From Pseudoalteromonas sp. MMG007 (lineage in GTDB: Bacteria > Pseudomonadota > Gammaproteobacteria > Enterobacterales > Alteromonadaceae), in contig NZ_JAGJEI010000006.1 in NCBI RefSeq assembly GCF_018100985.1, positions 1-64,000 on the forward strand: 64,000 bases of DNA, given 5' to 3'. Below, piece after piece: positions 47,781-57,253 of the stretch. Position 1 is the stretch's first letter. Each line of letters starts with the position of its first letter. The translations under genes and the position numbers were made by a program. The notes below the pieces were generated by a model. The model searched no databases. It saw nothing but the letters and a program-made list of their open reading frames with translations, and was not told where the DNA came from.

Positions 47781-49505
47781 ATGAACTTGAATATTTTGAC
47801 TGACGGTAACTTCCCTGTTTTTTTTAGCGGTGCGCTGCTAATGGCGATGATCGCTACGTTATTCTCTGTTAAAAATATCAGTATTAAATTTAGTTATTTA
47901 TGTACTGGGGTTGTTGGGTTAGCCATTTTAAGTAGTGGTGCGGCTTGGTTAGCTATTTTACTGGCTTTTGGTTTTTGCTTTCATTCGTGGCAGGCTTTTG
48001 AGCGAAATAACTGGAGCATGATTATTGTCAGCGCCGCTGCGGGGCTATTATTTATTGTGTTATTTTCGACTCATTTATTATTAGCAGTACCACTTTTTTG
48101 GATAGTAGTTGCCATATTATTGTTAGCCATTGTTGGCTTTTTAAATGATGAAAGAGCAGAAAAAGAGGTTGTTATAGTGCCTCAAAGTATTGATGAGACG
48201 TTTATGGAAGAGTCCCCATTATCTATTTTTGCGAATAAAAAGCAGCTACGCCAAGGTTACTATCAGTGGTGTGAAGACAACCAAGTAAATGCAGTTTTAG
48301 TGGTAATTCGACTAGAAGGGTTTGGGCAAGTTAACCAGCATATTGGACGCGATTTTGGCGATATTCTCTTAGCTCAATCGGCTAATAGAATTAAAGAATC
48401 CTTAGTAAGTGATGAAATCATATCTATAAGTAGCCATGAAAAGCTAGCCCATTTAGGCGGATTAAATTTTGCATTTATTTGTAGCTTAGCAAACCAGAAG
48501 CACCTCCATGAACAAGTGATTGAGCAAATATTAGGGGCAACGCTAAAGCCTTTTAATGTAGCTAATTGTACGGTAGAGGTAAAAGCCCGCGCAAGTTATG
48601 TAAATTGTGATGGGCAAGACAGTAACTTTGATAATTTAATATCGTTTGTTTACCTTGCCCTTGATAGCCACCCAAATCGAAAAGTTGTGCCTTATCATCA
48701 ACAAATGATGGTAGAGCAGCTAGAGCAGCAGGCGCGTTTAAAAGAGCTTGCTAATATTGATTTTGCTAGTGAACTTGAACTTTATTTTCAACCCGTTATT
48801 TGCAATGACGGTGGCCAGATTGAATTTTTAGAATTGTTACTGCGCTGGCAACACCCTAAACAGGGAATTTTATCTGCCAATCGTTTTATTGACGATATAA
48901 GAATTGCAGGACTTGCTTATCCATTAGCTAAGTTTGTGATTGAGCGAGCGGCAGAGCTTGCAATGGCATTGAGAATCGAAGGCATTACTGTACCACTGAG
49001 TATTAATGTGTTTGGCCCCGAAATGCTCAATGAAGAATTTGTTGAATTTGTAGATTTGGTAACAAATGAGCATCAATTAGAGCCGGGCGACTTAATAGTT
49101 GAGTGCCCTTTACATATATTCACAAGTCTTGATGATAAAAGCCGAGCGATGATCGCTAGATTAAATAATATTGGCCTAAAAGTATGTGTTGATGGCTTAG
49201 GTGATAACCCTGTACTGCTTTCTAAGCTACCAAGTTTGGCTGTGGAATATATTAAAGTGGCGCCCTCGCTTACAGCCGATTTTAGCAATCAAAATAATAT
49301 ACGTAGCTTAGTAAGTGGCATGGTTGAAATGCATAACCAACAAAAGACTAAAGTCATATTTGAAGGCGTAGAGACTCTTGAACAACTAAAATTTGTCAAA
49401 AGTTTAAAAGCGTATGCCGCTCAAGGTTATTACTTTGGTCATCCGTTAAGTAGTATTGGTTTGATGAGTTGGTTGAAACAGTGGCGTATGGATATAACTG
49501 AGTAA
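47781..49505 (+). CDS. membrane protein with degenerate GGDEF and EAL domains
   Basis: 574 residues. About five membrane helices fill residues 10-120, followed by GGDEF-like (about 150-300) and EAL-like (about 325-570) domains. Both have lost their signatures: GGLNF replaces GGDEF; ELLLRW replaces EALLRW; DGLGDN replaces DDFGTG; KVAPSL replaces KIDRSF-like residues. The overall fold pattern and spacing are preserved and the frame is open, so it is probably a non-enzymatic cyclic di-GMP-related regulator or scaffold (compare CsrD, also degenerate). ATG 47781 follows GGAG. It sits between the hutI remnant and hutG-like gene. Confidence 0.83.
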   Translation: MNLNILTDGNFPVFFSGALLMAMIATLFSVKNISIKFSYLCTGVVGLAILSSGAAWLAILLAFGFCFHSWQAFERNNWSMIIVSAAAGLLFIVLFSTHLLLAVPLFWIVVAILLLAIVGFLNDERAEKEVVIVPQSIDETFMEESPLSIFANKKQLRQGYYQWCEDNQVNAVLVVIRLEGFGQVNQHIGRDFGDILLAQSANRIKESLVSDEIISISSHEKLAHLGGLNFAFICSLANQKHLHEQVIEQILGATLKPFNVANCTVEVKARASYVNCDGQDSNFDNLISFVYLALDSHPNRKVVPYHQQMMVEQLEQQARLKELANIDFASELELYFQPVICNDGGQIEFLELLLRWQHPKQGILSANRFIDDIRIAGLAYPLAKFVIERAAELAMALRIEGITVPLSINVFGPEMLNEEFVEFVDLVTNEHQLEPGDLIVECPLHIFTSLDDKSRAMIARLNNIGLKVCVDGLGDNPVLLSKLPSLAVEYIKVAPSLTADFSNQNNIRSLVSGMVEMHNQQKTKVIFEGVETLEQLKFVKSLKAYAAQGYYFGHPLSSIGLMSWLKQWRMDITE

Positions 49506-49538
49506 CCAACCCAGCCATTTATCTAAGGAGCATGTCTA

Positions 49539-50582
49539 TTACTCTTTAGCTTGTAAATAGCTATTTGCCAGCGCACTTAATACTTGCCCTGTATGCTCAG
49601 CGCTAGCGTCTAAACCGTTAGGGTGTTGGCTAGGCGCTGCTTCACATAAATGTAAGTACTTAGCGCGGCGATTACTCGCGGCTAAATGTACAAAATGTTC
49701 AGCATCAGCAACACTAAAACCACTGCAATTATAAGCGCTTACTGGCATGTAAGTTATACTATCCAAATCAACCCCAATACCTAGTGCATAATTATCGGTG
49801 TTGTGAAGTGCATGAGTGACAGCGCTACTTAGCGTTATTTCTCTTCTTACTGCAATTGCTTGATAACTAGTAAAACTGTGATTGGCTAGGGCCATTGCAT
49901 CAAGTGTTGCCTGATTATTTTTAAGTTCGTGCAAACCAATTACATGATAGTTATTTAAGTGCTGCTCATGATAGGCATAGGTAAAACCATTACCGCCATG
50001 GCGACCTTCACATGGTCTGAAATCGGCATGAAGGTCTAAATTTATGGCATTGATAGGGCTTTGGTTATGTTTGCCTAAAGCTCTTATAATACCTAGGCAG
50101 TTATTGTGTCCGCCACCTATTACAATAGGCTCAAGACCTGCTTTAAATATTAAACTTAAAACGGCTTCTACACGTTCATCAAGCTGCCTGCAAAGTTCAC
50201 GCAACTGAGTTAATTGCTCAGGCTGTTTTGCACTTAGCGGGTTACTTTGCAGCATTAAATCAGTGGTATTAACTTCACCAAGTAGTAATACTTTTTGAGT
50301 TGCAATAAATTGATTATGAGGCTGGTTTAAAAAGCGCTTTAAAAAGGCAGGCCAAGCTTGGTGGGCACCTTTATTTCCTAAATTCGCTCTGGGACCGATA
50401 TCTTCACAAATACCAAGTAATACATAGCGAATGCCAAATTGAGCTGCATCTATTAGTGCTTGTTGAACGTTTACTTGGGTGTCTAGCAGGGCCATTGACT
50501 GCCAAGCTTTGGTTTCGTTTGCGCGGGTAGTGCAAAGAGCCTTAACCGCGCTTTCATCATATACTGTTAAGTAACTGGTCAC
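49539..50582 (-). CDS. ureohydrolase, formimidoylglutamase-like
   Basis: 347 residues of the arginase/agmatinase/formimidoylglutamase superfamily. Manganese ligands are visible in GGGHNNC (His), LDLHADFRP (Asp-x-His-x-Asp) and GVDLDSIT (Asp-x-Asp). It most resembles HutG, which hydrolyses formimidoylglutamate at the end of histidine breakdown, but the specificity is not certain from sequence. The GTG start at 50582 lies one base after the rraA stop, so it is cotranscribed with rraA rather than with hutC or hutI. It is intact while hutI nearby is dead, which may mean another substrate. Confidence 0.78.
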   Translation of the reverse strand: MTSYLTVYDESAVKALCTTRANETKAWQSMALLDTQVNVQQALIDAAQFGIRYVLLGICEDIGPRANLGNKGAHQAWPAFLKRFLNQPHNQFIATQKVLLLGEVNTTDLMLQSNPLSAKQPEQLTQLRELCRQLDERVEAVLSLIFKAGLEPIVIGGGHNNCLGIIRALGKHNQSPINAINLDLHADFRPCEGRHGGNGFTYAYHEQHLNNYHVIGLHELKNNQATLDAMALANHSFTSYQAIAVRREITLSSAVTHALHNTDNYALGIGVDLDSITYMPVSAYNCSGFSVADAEHFVHLAASNRRAKYLHLCEAAPSQHPNGLDASAEHTGQVLSALANSYLQAKE

Positions 50583-50583
50583 G

Positions 50584-51081
50584 TTATACTTCTACGATTT
50601 CCAATTCTAGTTCTTCAGCAGATAAAACAATGCCAGTGCTGTCGGCATAAATAAAATCGTCATCAAAAAACGAAACGCCTGCAAAGTTAACACCTATGCC
50701 ATCTTCACCCGCACCTTCGCTATCAGCAGCAACCGGGATAGATGCAATTGCTTGAATACCTAAATCTAGGTCTTCAAGCTCGTCAACATGGCGCACTGCA
50801 CCATAAACAACAATACCTTGCCAGTTGTTTTCAAAGGCAAGTTCTGCAAGCTCTATATCAATTAGCGCACGGCGTGTTGAACCACCGCCATCAATTAAAA
50901 GCACCGAGCCTGTACCATCTTGAGAAAGTAATTCACGGATCAGTTCGTTATTTTCAAAACATTTAACTGTTTTAATGCGGCCACCAAAGGTATGGCGTCC
51001 ACCAAAGTTTATGAACATAGGTTCAAGCACGTCAACCACATCGGCAAAGTGATCACATAAATCAGAAGTGCTGTAATCCAT
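50584..51081 (-). CDS. rraA: RNase E activity regulator RraA
   Basis: 165 residues. RraA binds RNase E and inhibits its endonuclease activity, altering mRNA decay. The typical N-terminus [17 protein letters not shown], the [17 protein letters not shown] strand and [14 protein letters not shown] are all present; length as in E. coli (161). First gene of a two-gene unit with the ureohydrolase. Confidence 0.95.
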   Translation of the reverse strand: MDYSTSDLCDHFADVVDVLEPMFINFGGRHTFGGRIKTVKCFENNELIRELLSQDGTGSVLLIDGGGSTRRALIDIELAELAFENNWQGIVVYGAVRHVDELEDLDLGIQAIASIPVAADSEGAGEDGIGVNFAGVSFFDDDFIYADSTGIVLSAEELELEIVEV

Positions 51082-51286
51082 TATTTTATCCTCAAAATAT
51101 ACATTAAGTTATAACTCAGTATACCCTCCTTATAAGCAATAACAACGACTTAATAGCAGTAAATTTAAGCAAAATACGCGTAAGATCGTCAATAGCAACA
51201 ATAGTGTCTTAAAAGCGTCACTCAATTGTTATTTACAACGCCTAAGCTAAAAAAGTGTTCGGATAGTATACAGCTAGGAGTAAGTG

Positions 51287-51826
51287 ATGACTAATAACAG
51301 TGTACTTAAAAAAGTAGCTCGAATGGATGAGCAATTGTTTTTAACTTTATTTAATTACAATTCACCAAAATGGTTTAAAACAGCGGCGCTTGGCTTTTCA
51401 AAAAGCGGAGATGGTGCGCTTTACTTATTGCTATGTGCCGCAGTGTGGTGGCTAAGTAGTAATGAACAGCATCAACTACTTCCTGCTACGGTACTATTAG
51501 GCTTTGTTATTGAAAGACCTATTTATTTTTTAGCTAAAAATCGATTTGCACGCATTCGCCCATGCGATTGTTTGGTAACCAATGCCTATATTGTGCCAAG
51601 CGATAAGTTTAGCTTGCCATCAGGGCACAGTGCAGCTGCATTTTTGGTGGCGACTATTTTAGGTCACTTTTTCCCTGAGTTAGGCTTACTTTGTTTTGCG
51701 TGGGCTACTGGTGTTGCATTGTCTAGAGTGATATTGGGCGTGCATTTCCCGGCAGATATTATTATTGGAGCAGCTATCGGTAGTTCATGTGGCTTATGTG
51801 CATTAATGCTGGTGGTGACTGTATGA
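51287..51826 (+). CDS. PAP2-family membrane phosphatase
   Basis: 179 residues from ATG 51287 (AGGAG ends six bases upstream; a GTG at 51284 is closer than optimal). Four to five membrane helices. The three phosphatase motifs are present: KNRFARIRP, PSGHSAAAF and SRVILGVHFPADI. Such enzymes dephosphorylate lipid phosphates such as phosphatidate, phosphatidylglycerol-phosphate or undecaprenyl pyrophosphate; which one is not known. Its stop overlaps the start of the glycosyltransferase gene (ATGA), suggesting a shared lipid-modification task. Confidence 0.9.
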   Translation: MTNNSVLKKVARMDEQLFLTLFNYNSPKWFKTAALGFSKSGDGALYLLLCAAVWWLSSNEQHQLLPATVLLGFVIERPIYFLAKNRFARIRPCDCLVTNAYIVPSDKFSLPSGHSAAAFLVATILGHFFPELGLLCFAWATGVALSRVILGVHFPADIIIGAAIGSSCGLCALMLVVTV

Positions 51827-52854
51827 AAATACTGTATGGGGTTCAAGGTACTGGTAATGGTCATATCACGCGAGCTCGAGTTATGGCTAGCCGCTTCAAT
51901 GATTTAGGAATAGACGTAGATTATGTTTTTTCAGGGCGTGCAAATAAAGATTACTTTGATATGCATGAATTTTCTGACTACAAGACATTTCGCGGTTTAT
52001 CGTTTAGCACTCAAAATGGGCAAGTTAAAGCGCTGCAAACACTTAAAAAGGCCAGGGTGTGTAAATTAGTCAGTGATATAAAAGCATTTGATGTAAAACA
52101 GTATGACTTTGTACTTAACGATTTTGAACCTGTATCGGCTTGGGCTGCAAAGCGAGCGGGCATACCCGTGGTGGGAATAAGCCATCAGGCTGCATTTTTA
52201 GCAGACAGCGTACCGATATTTGGCCATGGCATATTAAGAAAGTCTCTTATTAAAACTTATGCACCTGCAAATACTTATTTAGGCGTGCATTGGCAACCTT
52301 TTGCGCACAACATTATTCCACCGTTTATTGCAAACCATGAACATGGTAATCCGGTTGCTGTTATGAACAAAGTGTTGGTGTATTTACCGTTTGAAAACCT
52401 AGATAGTATTGTTGATTATTTGAAAGACTTTCCTGAAAAAGAGTTTTATTGTTACCACCCCCATACCCAAGATAAATCGATTGGGCATATACATTTACGG
52501 TCTCCTTCTCGAACTGGTTTTTTAAATGACTTAGCAAACACAAGTGGCGTGATAGGTAATGCAGGATTTGAATTGGCTAGTGAGGCGTTAAAATTAGGGA
52601 AAAAGCTCTTATTAAAACCACTAGAAGGGCAATTTGAACAAGATGCAAATGCACAAACATTGCTTGCCATGGGAATGGCGCACGTTATGAATTACTTAAA
52701 CCCACAAGCACTTGATGATTGGAACAGTGCACCGCAAAACAAGCAAATTAACTATCCAAGTGATCCTACCCCTTTAATTGATTGGCTACTCAAAAAGCAG
52801 TGGGATAATACTCACTCACTGCATAGAGGTTTGTGGGGAGGTGTAAATTTCTAG
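51823..52854 (+). CDS. MJ1255/VC2487-family glycosyltransferase
   Basis: 343 residues from ATG 51823, which overlaps the preceding stop and begins the family sequence KILYGVQGTGNGHITRAR; an earlier in-frame ATG at 51787 would lie inside the PAP2 gene. GTGNGHITRA is the nucleotide-sugar glycosyltransferase N-terminal glycine loop; GNAGFELASEAL near residue 245 is the C-terminal donor-binding motif of the GT-B fold. Donor and acceptor are unknown. Coupled to a lipid phosphatase, so glycolipid formation is a reasonable guess. Confidence 0.88.
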   Translation: MKILYGVQGTGNGHITRARVMASRFNDLGIDVDYVFSGRANKDYFDMHEFSDYKTFRGLSFSTQNGQVKALQTLKKARVCKLVSDIKAFDVKQYDFVLNDFEPVSAWAAKRAGIPVVGISHQAAFLADSVPIFGHGILRKSLIKTYAPANTYLGVHWQPFAHNIIPPFIANHEHGNPVAVMNKVLVYLPFENLDSIVDYLKDFPEKEFYCYHPHTQDKSIGHIHLRSPSRTGFLNDLANTSGVIGNAGFELASEALKLGKKLLLKPLEGQFEQDANAQTLLAMGMAHVMNYLNPQALDDWNSAPQNKQINYPSDPTPLIDWLLKKQWDNTHSLHRGLWGGVNF

Positions 52855-52963
52855 TGATAAAGGATGTATAAAAAGCGAATTAAAGCAAAAAAGTCGTTAA
52901 TTTAATGAGCCTGGTCACTGAGTAAGCTATACTATAAATGCATATTAAACAAAGGCATTTACG

Positions 52964-54844
52964 ATGGATTTTTTACAAAACTTAACTATTAAACGACGTT
53001 TACAATTAAACGCTGTGGTTGTTGGTTTAGCAATGGTGGTTCTTTTATGCGTGATCATTTATGAATCACGTACAACCCTTAGTTTAAACAAGACTATTCA
53101 ATTGACAGAAGAGCTTAACGTGCATGCACTAGCATTGCGAAAATATGAAAAAAACTTTTTATTTTATAAACAAGAAGATGCGTTAGCTGCATTTGAAACA
53201 GATTTTGAACATTTAAGTGATAAAGTAAAAAAGTTAACACAGTTAATGGATGACCAAGGTATAGCGCAGGGGCAAGTTCAGCGCTTTGAGCAACTAATAA
53301 GTAGCTACAATAATAATTTTAGTACTGTTGTTAAGCTTCAAAAAGAGATAGGCCTAACCCCCACCGAAGGCTTGTACGGTAAGTTAAGAAGCTCCGTTCA
53401 TGAAGTTGAGCAGCTTTTAAAGGAGCAACAAAACTACCAATTGTTGTCGTCAATGCTACAGCTAAGACGCTCAGAAAAAGATTTTATGCTGAGATTTGAT
53501 ACTAAGTATCTAGGGCGTTTTAATGAGGGAGTTAATACATTTAAACAGCAGATAGCTTCAGCGCAACTACCAAGCGAATATAAAACACGAATTATTCCTC
53601 TGATTGATACATACCAAGATGAGTTCAAAACACTTGTGCAGGCACAAACTGAGCTTGGACTGGACCTTGAGTCGGGCGCGCTTGGAATAATGCGTAATAG
53701 CGTAGATAAAAGCGACGCAATTGTTACGCAAATAGTTAAAGACACTAAGTTACAAGTAGAGCAAAGTGTAGAGCAGGCTCAATTTTTAGCTATTTTAGTT
53801 TTTGTGATTGCAGGTGTAATTGTATTAGCGCTAGTTTATTTTACGAGCCATTCCATTATTGTACCTATTGAACGTGTTTATCATACTATTAATGATATTC
53901 GTCGTAATAATGATTTAAGAGTGATGATTGAGCAAACAGGTAAAGATGAAATTACCACTATGACCATAGACTTTAATAGTTTAATTGGTGACTTTAAAAA
54001 TCTGATTGATGAGGTTAACACCGCTTTAAATACGCTAAATGTGGCTACTGAGCACTTATCTGAAAGTACAGCAGCTACAAGTTCTGGTATGCAAGAGCAA
54101 TTACATGAAGCAGACATGGTAGCTACAGCTGCAACGCAAATGCAGGCAACTATTCAAGATATCTCTCATAATACAGAAGCCGCAGCTAAAAAAGCAGAAT
54201 CAACCAACTTAAGCGCACAGCAAGGGCGTAACGAAGTTAACTCAACGGTTAAGCATATTAGAGATTTATCTAGCTCATTAGGTAATGCATCAAGCGTTGT
54301 ATCGCAATTAGAAAAGGACGGCGAAACCATTGGCTCTGTGCTTGATGTGATCCGCGCCATTGCAGATCAAACAAACTTATTAGCGCTTAATGCAGCAATT
54401 GAAGCAGCTAGGGCTGGAGAGCAAGGACGTGGTTTTGCAGTAGTGGCAGATGAAGTTCGCTCACTTGCTCAGCGCACACAAGAATCGACTAGTGAAATAG
54501 AGGGGATTATTAATACCCTGCAACAACGCACTCAAGAGGTGGTTAGTATTATGCACCAGTGTCGCTCACAAGGAGATGAAAGCGCATCGCAGGCCATTAA
54601 AGCCGGTGAGCTACTCGGTGATATAACCGAAGATGTACAAACTATCATGGAAATGAGTACTCAAATAGCCGTTGCGATTGATGAGCAAAGCCAGGTAGCG
54701 TCTGAGGTAAATAAAAACGTGGTACGGATAAGGGATATTGCACAAGATGCTTCGGGACATGCTACTAATAACGCGCAGACAAGTGAAGAGGTGTCTCAGC
54801 AAGCACGTGTTCTGTTTACTGCAATTGATAAGTTTAAGGTGTAA
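52964..54844 (+). CDS. HBM-type methyl-accepting chemotaxis protein
   Basis: 626 residues. Membrane helix 1 (about 15-37); periplasmic helical bimodular (HBM) sensor (about 38-265) with the repeated signature [12 protein letters not shown] and [12 protein letters not shown], one per bundle; membrane helix 2 (about 268-292); HAMP; and a cytoplasmic signalling domain with the hairpin tip [20 protein letters not shown] and [18 protein letters not shown] receptors in Pseudomonas sense organic acids, but the ligand here is unknown. No CheR-docking pentapeptide at the C-terminus. Intact, unlike the receptor remnant at 44463. Confidence 0.93.
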   Translation: MDFLQNLTIKRRLQLNAVVVGLAMVVLLCVIIYESRTTLSLNKTIQLTEELNVHALALRKYEKNFLFYKQEDALAAFETDFEHLSDKVKKLTQLMDDQGIAQGQVQRFEQLISSYNNNFSTVVKLQKEIGLTPTEGLYGKLRSSVHEVEQLLKEQQNYQLLSSMLQLRRSEKDFMLRFDTKYLGRFNEGVNTFKQQIASAQLPSEYKTRIIPLIDTYQDEFKTLVQAQTELGLDLESGALGIMRNSVDKSDAIVTQIVKDTKLQVEQSVEQAQFLAILVFVIAGVIVLALVYFTSHSIIVPIERVYHTINDIRRNNDLRVMIEQTGKDEITTMTIDFNSLIGDFKNLIDEVNTALNTLNVATEHLSESTAATSSGMQEQLHEADMVATAATQMQATIQDISHNTEAAAKKAESTNLSAQQGRNEVNSTVKHIRDLSSSLGNASSVVSQLEKDGETIGSVLDVIRAIADQTNLLALNAAIEAARAGEQGRGFAVVADEVRSLAQRTQESTSEIEGIINTLQQRTQEVVSIMHQCRSQGDESASQAIKAGELLGDITEDVQTIMEMSTQIAVAIDEQSQVASEVNKNVVRIRDIAQDASGHATNNAQTSEEVSQQARVLFTAIDKFKV

Positions 54845-54858
54845 TAACGCTTAATAGT

Positions 54859-54899
54859 GCGTGTCTATAAAGATTAAGGAACAAACTTTATAGGCACGC
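54859..54899. repeat. 14-bp inverted repeat spanning the end of the DUF971 gene
   Basis: GCGTGTCTATAAAG (54859-54872) and CTTTATAGGCACGC (54886-54899) pair with one mismatch around a 13-base loop. The right arm is coding sequence of the DUF971 protein. It lies between convergent genes and may terminate both, but no T run follows. Confidence 0.6.
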
Positions 54900-55248
54900 T
54901 ATCTTTACTTTCTTCGTGCTCAGTTACCCGTGCTAAATATTCACTCCATAGCGTATCTTGTTGCTGCTGTAGTTTTTCAAAGTAGCGCCAGCTAAATAGC
55001 CCGCTATTATGGCCATCGTCAAAATCTAAACGCAGTGCATAATGACCAACTGGTACTATATTTTTTATTCCTACAGCTTGCTTATTAAGTACTAACTTCA
55101 TTGGGCCAGTGCCGTGGCCTTGCACCTCTGCTGAAGGGGAGTGAACACGTAAAAACTCACAGCTAAATACAGCTTTACTGTTATCATCAAAGTAAACATC
55201 AAGGTTTCTGCTCACACTGTGATAATGTACTTTTGTTACGTGTTTCAT
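54874..55248 (-). CDS. DUF971 protein
   Basis: 124 residues, cytoplasmic. The family matches the N-terminal domain of gamma-butyrobetaine hydroxylase (DUF971, PF06155); standalone copies are common beside hslU in gammaproteobacteria and have been linked with iron-sulfur handling. Typical parts are FSCEFLRVHSPSAEVQGHG, GHYALRLDFDDGHNSGLFSW and LWSEYL. No further catalytic domain is attached. It lies 60 bases downstream of hslU on the same strand, with a terminator between. Confidence 0.88.
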   Translation of the reverse strand: MKHVTKVHYHSVSRNLDVYFDDNSKAVFSCEFLRVHSPSAEVQGHGTGPMKLVLNKQAVGIKNIVPVGHYALRLDFDDGHNSGLFSWRYFEKLQQQQDTLWSEYLARVTEHEESKDSVPIKFVP

Positions 55249-55265
55249 TTTATATGTCCCATTAA

Positions 55266-55290
55266 AAAGCCCCCGTTCTGGAGGCTTTTA
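55266..55290 (-). terminator. terminator after hslU
   Basis: On the minus strand AAAAGCCTCC-agaac-GGGGGCTTTTT, 21 bases past the hslU stop. Confidence 0.87.
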
Positions 55291-55310
55291 GTATAACGTT
55301 TATATTCGCT

Positions 55311-56639
55311 CTATAGAATAAAGCGGCTTAAATCTTCATCTTCAACAAGTGCGCCTAAGTGTTTTTCAACATAAGCGGCATCGATTATTAATGATGAGCC
55401 TGCTTTTTCAGAGGCATCGTATGAAATTTCTTCCATCAGCCTTTCCATTACAGTATGAAGACGACGAGCACCGATGTTTTCGGTTTTTTCATTGACCTGC
55501 CAAGCGGCTTTAGCAATACGCTCAATGGCATCATCGCTAAACTCAACATCAACTTGCTCCGTTTTAAGAAGTTCGCGTTGTTGCTCAGTAAGTGAAGCAT
55601 GCGGCTCTGTAAGAATACGTTTGAAGTCATCAGCAGTGAGAGCTTCAAGCTCAACACGAATTGGTAGACGACCTTGTAGCTCTGGGATCATGTCTGATGG
55701 TTTAGACATTTGGAATGCACCAGAGGCAATAAATAGCATGTGGTCTGTTTTAACCATACCGTGCTTAGTATTTACCGTTGAACCTTCAATTAGCGGTAGT
55801 AGATCGCGCTGTACGCCTTCACGGCTAACATCTGGGCCAGACGAATCGCCACGCTTACAGATTTTGTCTATTTCATCAATAAACACAATACCATTTTGCT
55901 CTACTGCAAAAATAGCCTGCTCTTTTAGCTCTTCAGGGTTAACTAATTTAGCGGCTTCTTCTTCCGTTAATAGCTTAAAGGCTTCTTTAATTTTTAACTT
56001 ACGTTTAGTGCGCTTGTCGCCACCCATGTTTTGAAACATGCTTTGCAGCTGGTTGGTCATATCTTCCATACCAGGAGGCGCCATAATTTCTACATTTGGC
56101 TGTGCTTGCGCTAAATCAATTTCGATTTCTTTATCATCAAGCTGACCTTCACGTAGTTTTTTACGAAACGTTTGACGAGTTGATGAATTATCATCACGCT
56201 GCGTTTCACCGTATTGATCTTTCGCTGGTGGTAAAAGTGCATCTAAAATACGCTCTTCTGCGGCTTCTTCGGCGCGGTGCTTAAACTTTTTAGTTTGTTG
56301 CTCGCGAGTCATTTTAATCGATACATCAACTAAATCGCGAATGATGGTTTCAACTTCTTTACCAACATAACCCACTTCCGTGAATTTAGTCGCTTCTACT
56401 TTAATAAATGGTGCATTGGCCAATTTTGCTAAACGGCGTGCAATTTCTGTTTTACCTACACCTGTAGGACCAATCATTAAAATATTTTTTGGTGTAACTT
56501 CGCTGCGCAAATCATCATTGAGTTGCATACGGCGCCAGCGGTTGCGAAGTGCAATAGCGACTGCTTTTTTAGCTTTAGCTTGACCAATAATATGTTGATC
56601 AAGCTCGTGAACGATTTCTCTTGGAGTCATAGCAGACAT
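55311..56639 (-). CDS. hslU: HslU ATPase of the HslUV protease
   Basis: 442 residues (E. coli 443). AAA+ unfoldase that feeds substrates to HslV. N-terminal [17 protein letters not shown], Walker A GPTGVGKT, the GYVGKE pore loop, Walker [11 protein letters not shown] and the C-terminal sensor-2 [12 protein letters not shown] are present, with the intermediate domain between. 11 bases after hslV; a shared heat-shock-like promoter lies upstream of hslV. Confidence 0.97.
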   Translation of the reverse strand: MSAMTPREIVHELDQHIIGQAKAKKAVAIALRNRWRRMQLNDDLRSEVTPKNILMIGPTGVGKTEIARRLAKLANAPFIKVEATKFTEVGYVGKEVETIIRDLVDVSIKMTREQQTKKFKHRAEEAAEERILDALLPPAKDQYGETQRDDNSSTRQTFRKKLREGQLDDKEIEIDLAQAQPNVEIMAPPGMEDMTNQLQSMFQNMGGDKRTKRKLKIKEAFKLLTEEEAAKLVNPEELKEQAIFAVEQNGIVFIDEIDKICKRGDSSGPDVSREGVQRDLLPLIEGSTVNTKHGMVKTDHMLFIASGAFQMSKPSDMIPELQGRLPIRVELEALTADDFKRILTEPHASLTEQQRELLKTEQVDVEFSDDAIERIAKAAWQVNEKTENIGARRLHTVMERLMEEISYDASEKAGSSLIIDAAYVEKHLGALVEDEDLSRFIL

Positions 56640-56650
56640 AGCAATTCCTA

Positions 56651-57169
56651 TTATAATTCTTCGATTGTTTGGAAGTTGTTAGTAAATACGCAGATATTGC
56701 CTGCAATAGTTAAGCTTTTCTCTACTATTTCACGAGCGCTTAAATCTGTATTTTCTAATAGAGCAGTCGCTGCTGATTGGGCAAAGTTACCGCCGCTGCC
56801 AATGGCAATTAGGTCGTTTTCTGGCTGCACAACATCACCATTACCAGTAATGATTAAAGAGGCCGTTTCATCGGCAACCGCAAGGAGGGCTTCAAGTTTT
56901 CTAAGGGCTCTGTCGCTGCGCCAATCTTTGGCCATTTCTACTGCAGCTTTGGTAAGGTTACCTTGATGCATTTCTAGTTTGCTTTCGAAGCGTTCGAAAA
57001 GGGTAAAGGCATCAGCAGTACCGCCAGCAAAACCAGCGATTACTTTGCCATTATAAAGACGTCGAACTTTGCGAGCATTGCCCTTCATTACGGTATTACC
57101 AAGTGAAACTTGGCCATCGCCGCCGATTACTACTTTGTCGCCGCGGCGTACACTTACAATAGTGGTCAT
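56651..57169 (-). CDS. hslV: HslV peptidase
   Basis: 172 residues from ATG 57169, preceded by GAGGAATAAC; a longer start at 57184 is rejected because removal of Met must expose the catalytic threonine of TTIVSVRR. Threonine peptidase with the proteasome beta fold, forming a double hexamer capped by Hsl[21 protein letters not shown] and [17 protein letters not shown] are characteristic. First gene of hslVU; a hairpin and a sigma-32-like promoter precede it. Confidence 0.97.
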   Translation of the reverse strand: MTTIVSVRRGDKVVIGGDGQVSLGNTVMKGNARKVRRLYNGKVIAGFAGGTADAFTLFERFESKLEMHQGNLTKAAVEMAKDWRSDRALRKLEALLAVADETASLIITGNGDVVQPENDLIAIGSGGNFAQSAATALLENTDLSAREIVEKSLTIAGNICVFTNNFQTIEEL

Positions 57170-57184
57170 GTTATTCCTCATCAT

Positions 57185-57204
57185 CGAGTTGCATTGGCAA
57201 CTCG
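57185..57204 (-). promoter_or_regulatory. hairpin in the hslVU 5' untranslated region
   Basis: CGAGTTGC and GCAACTCG arms around a four-base loop, 16 bases upstream of ATG 57169. No T run follows on the minus strand, so it is not a terminator; it may affect mRNA stability or translation. Confidence 0.55.
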
Positions 57205-57227
57205 TAAAAAACGATTATGATGAGGTT

Positions 57228-57253
57228 ATATGGGTGAATGGTTTATTTTCAAG
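57228..57253 (-). promoter_or_regulatory. heat-shock (sigma-32-like) promoter candidate for hslVU
   Basis: On the minus strand CTTGAAA (57253-57247), an 11-base spacer, and ACCCATAT (57235-57228), compared with the sigma-32 pattern CTTGAA and CCCCATNT. The -35 is inside the end of ftsN. The spacing is at the short end of the known range. Confidence 0.5.

Noticed and set aside
55474..56034. 186-codon plus-strand frame inside hslU
   Set aside because: Antisense shadow; serine-rich translation with no domain.
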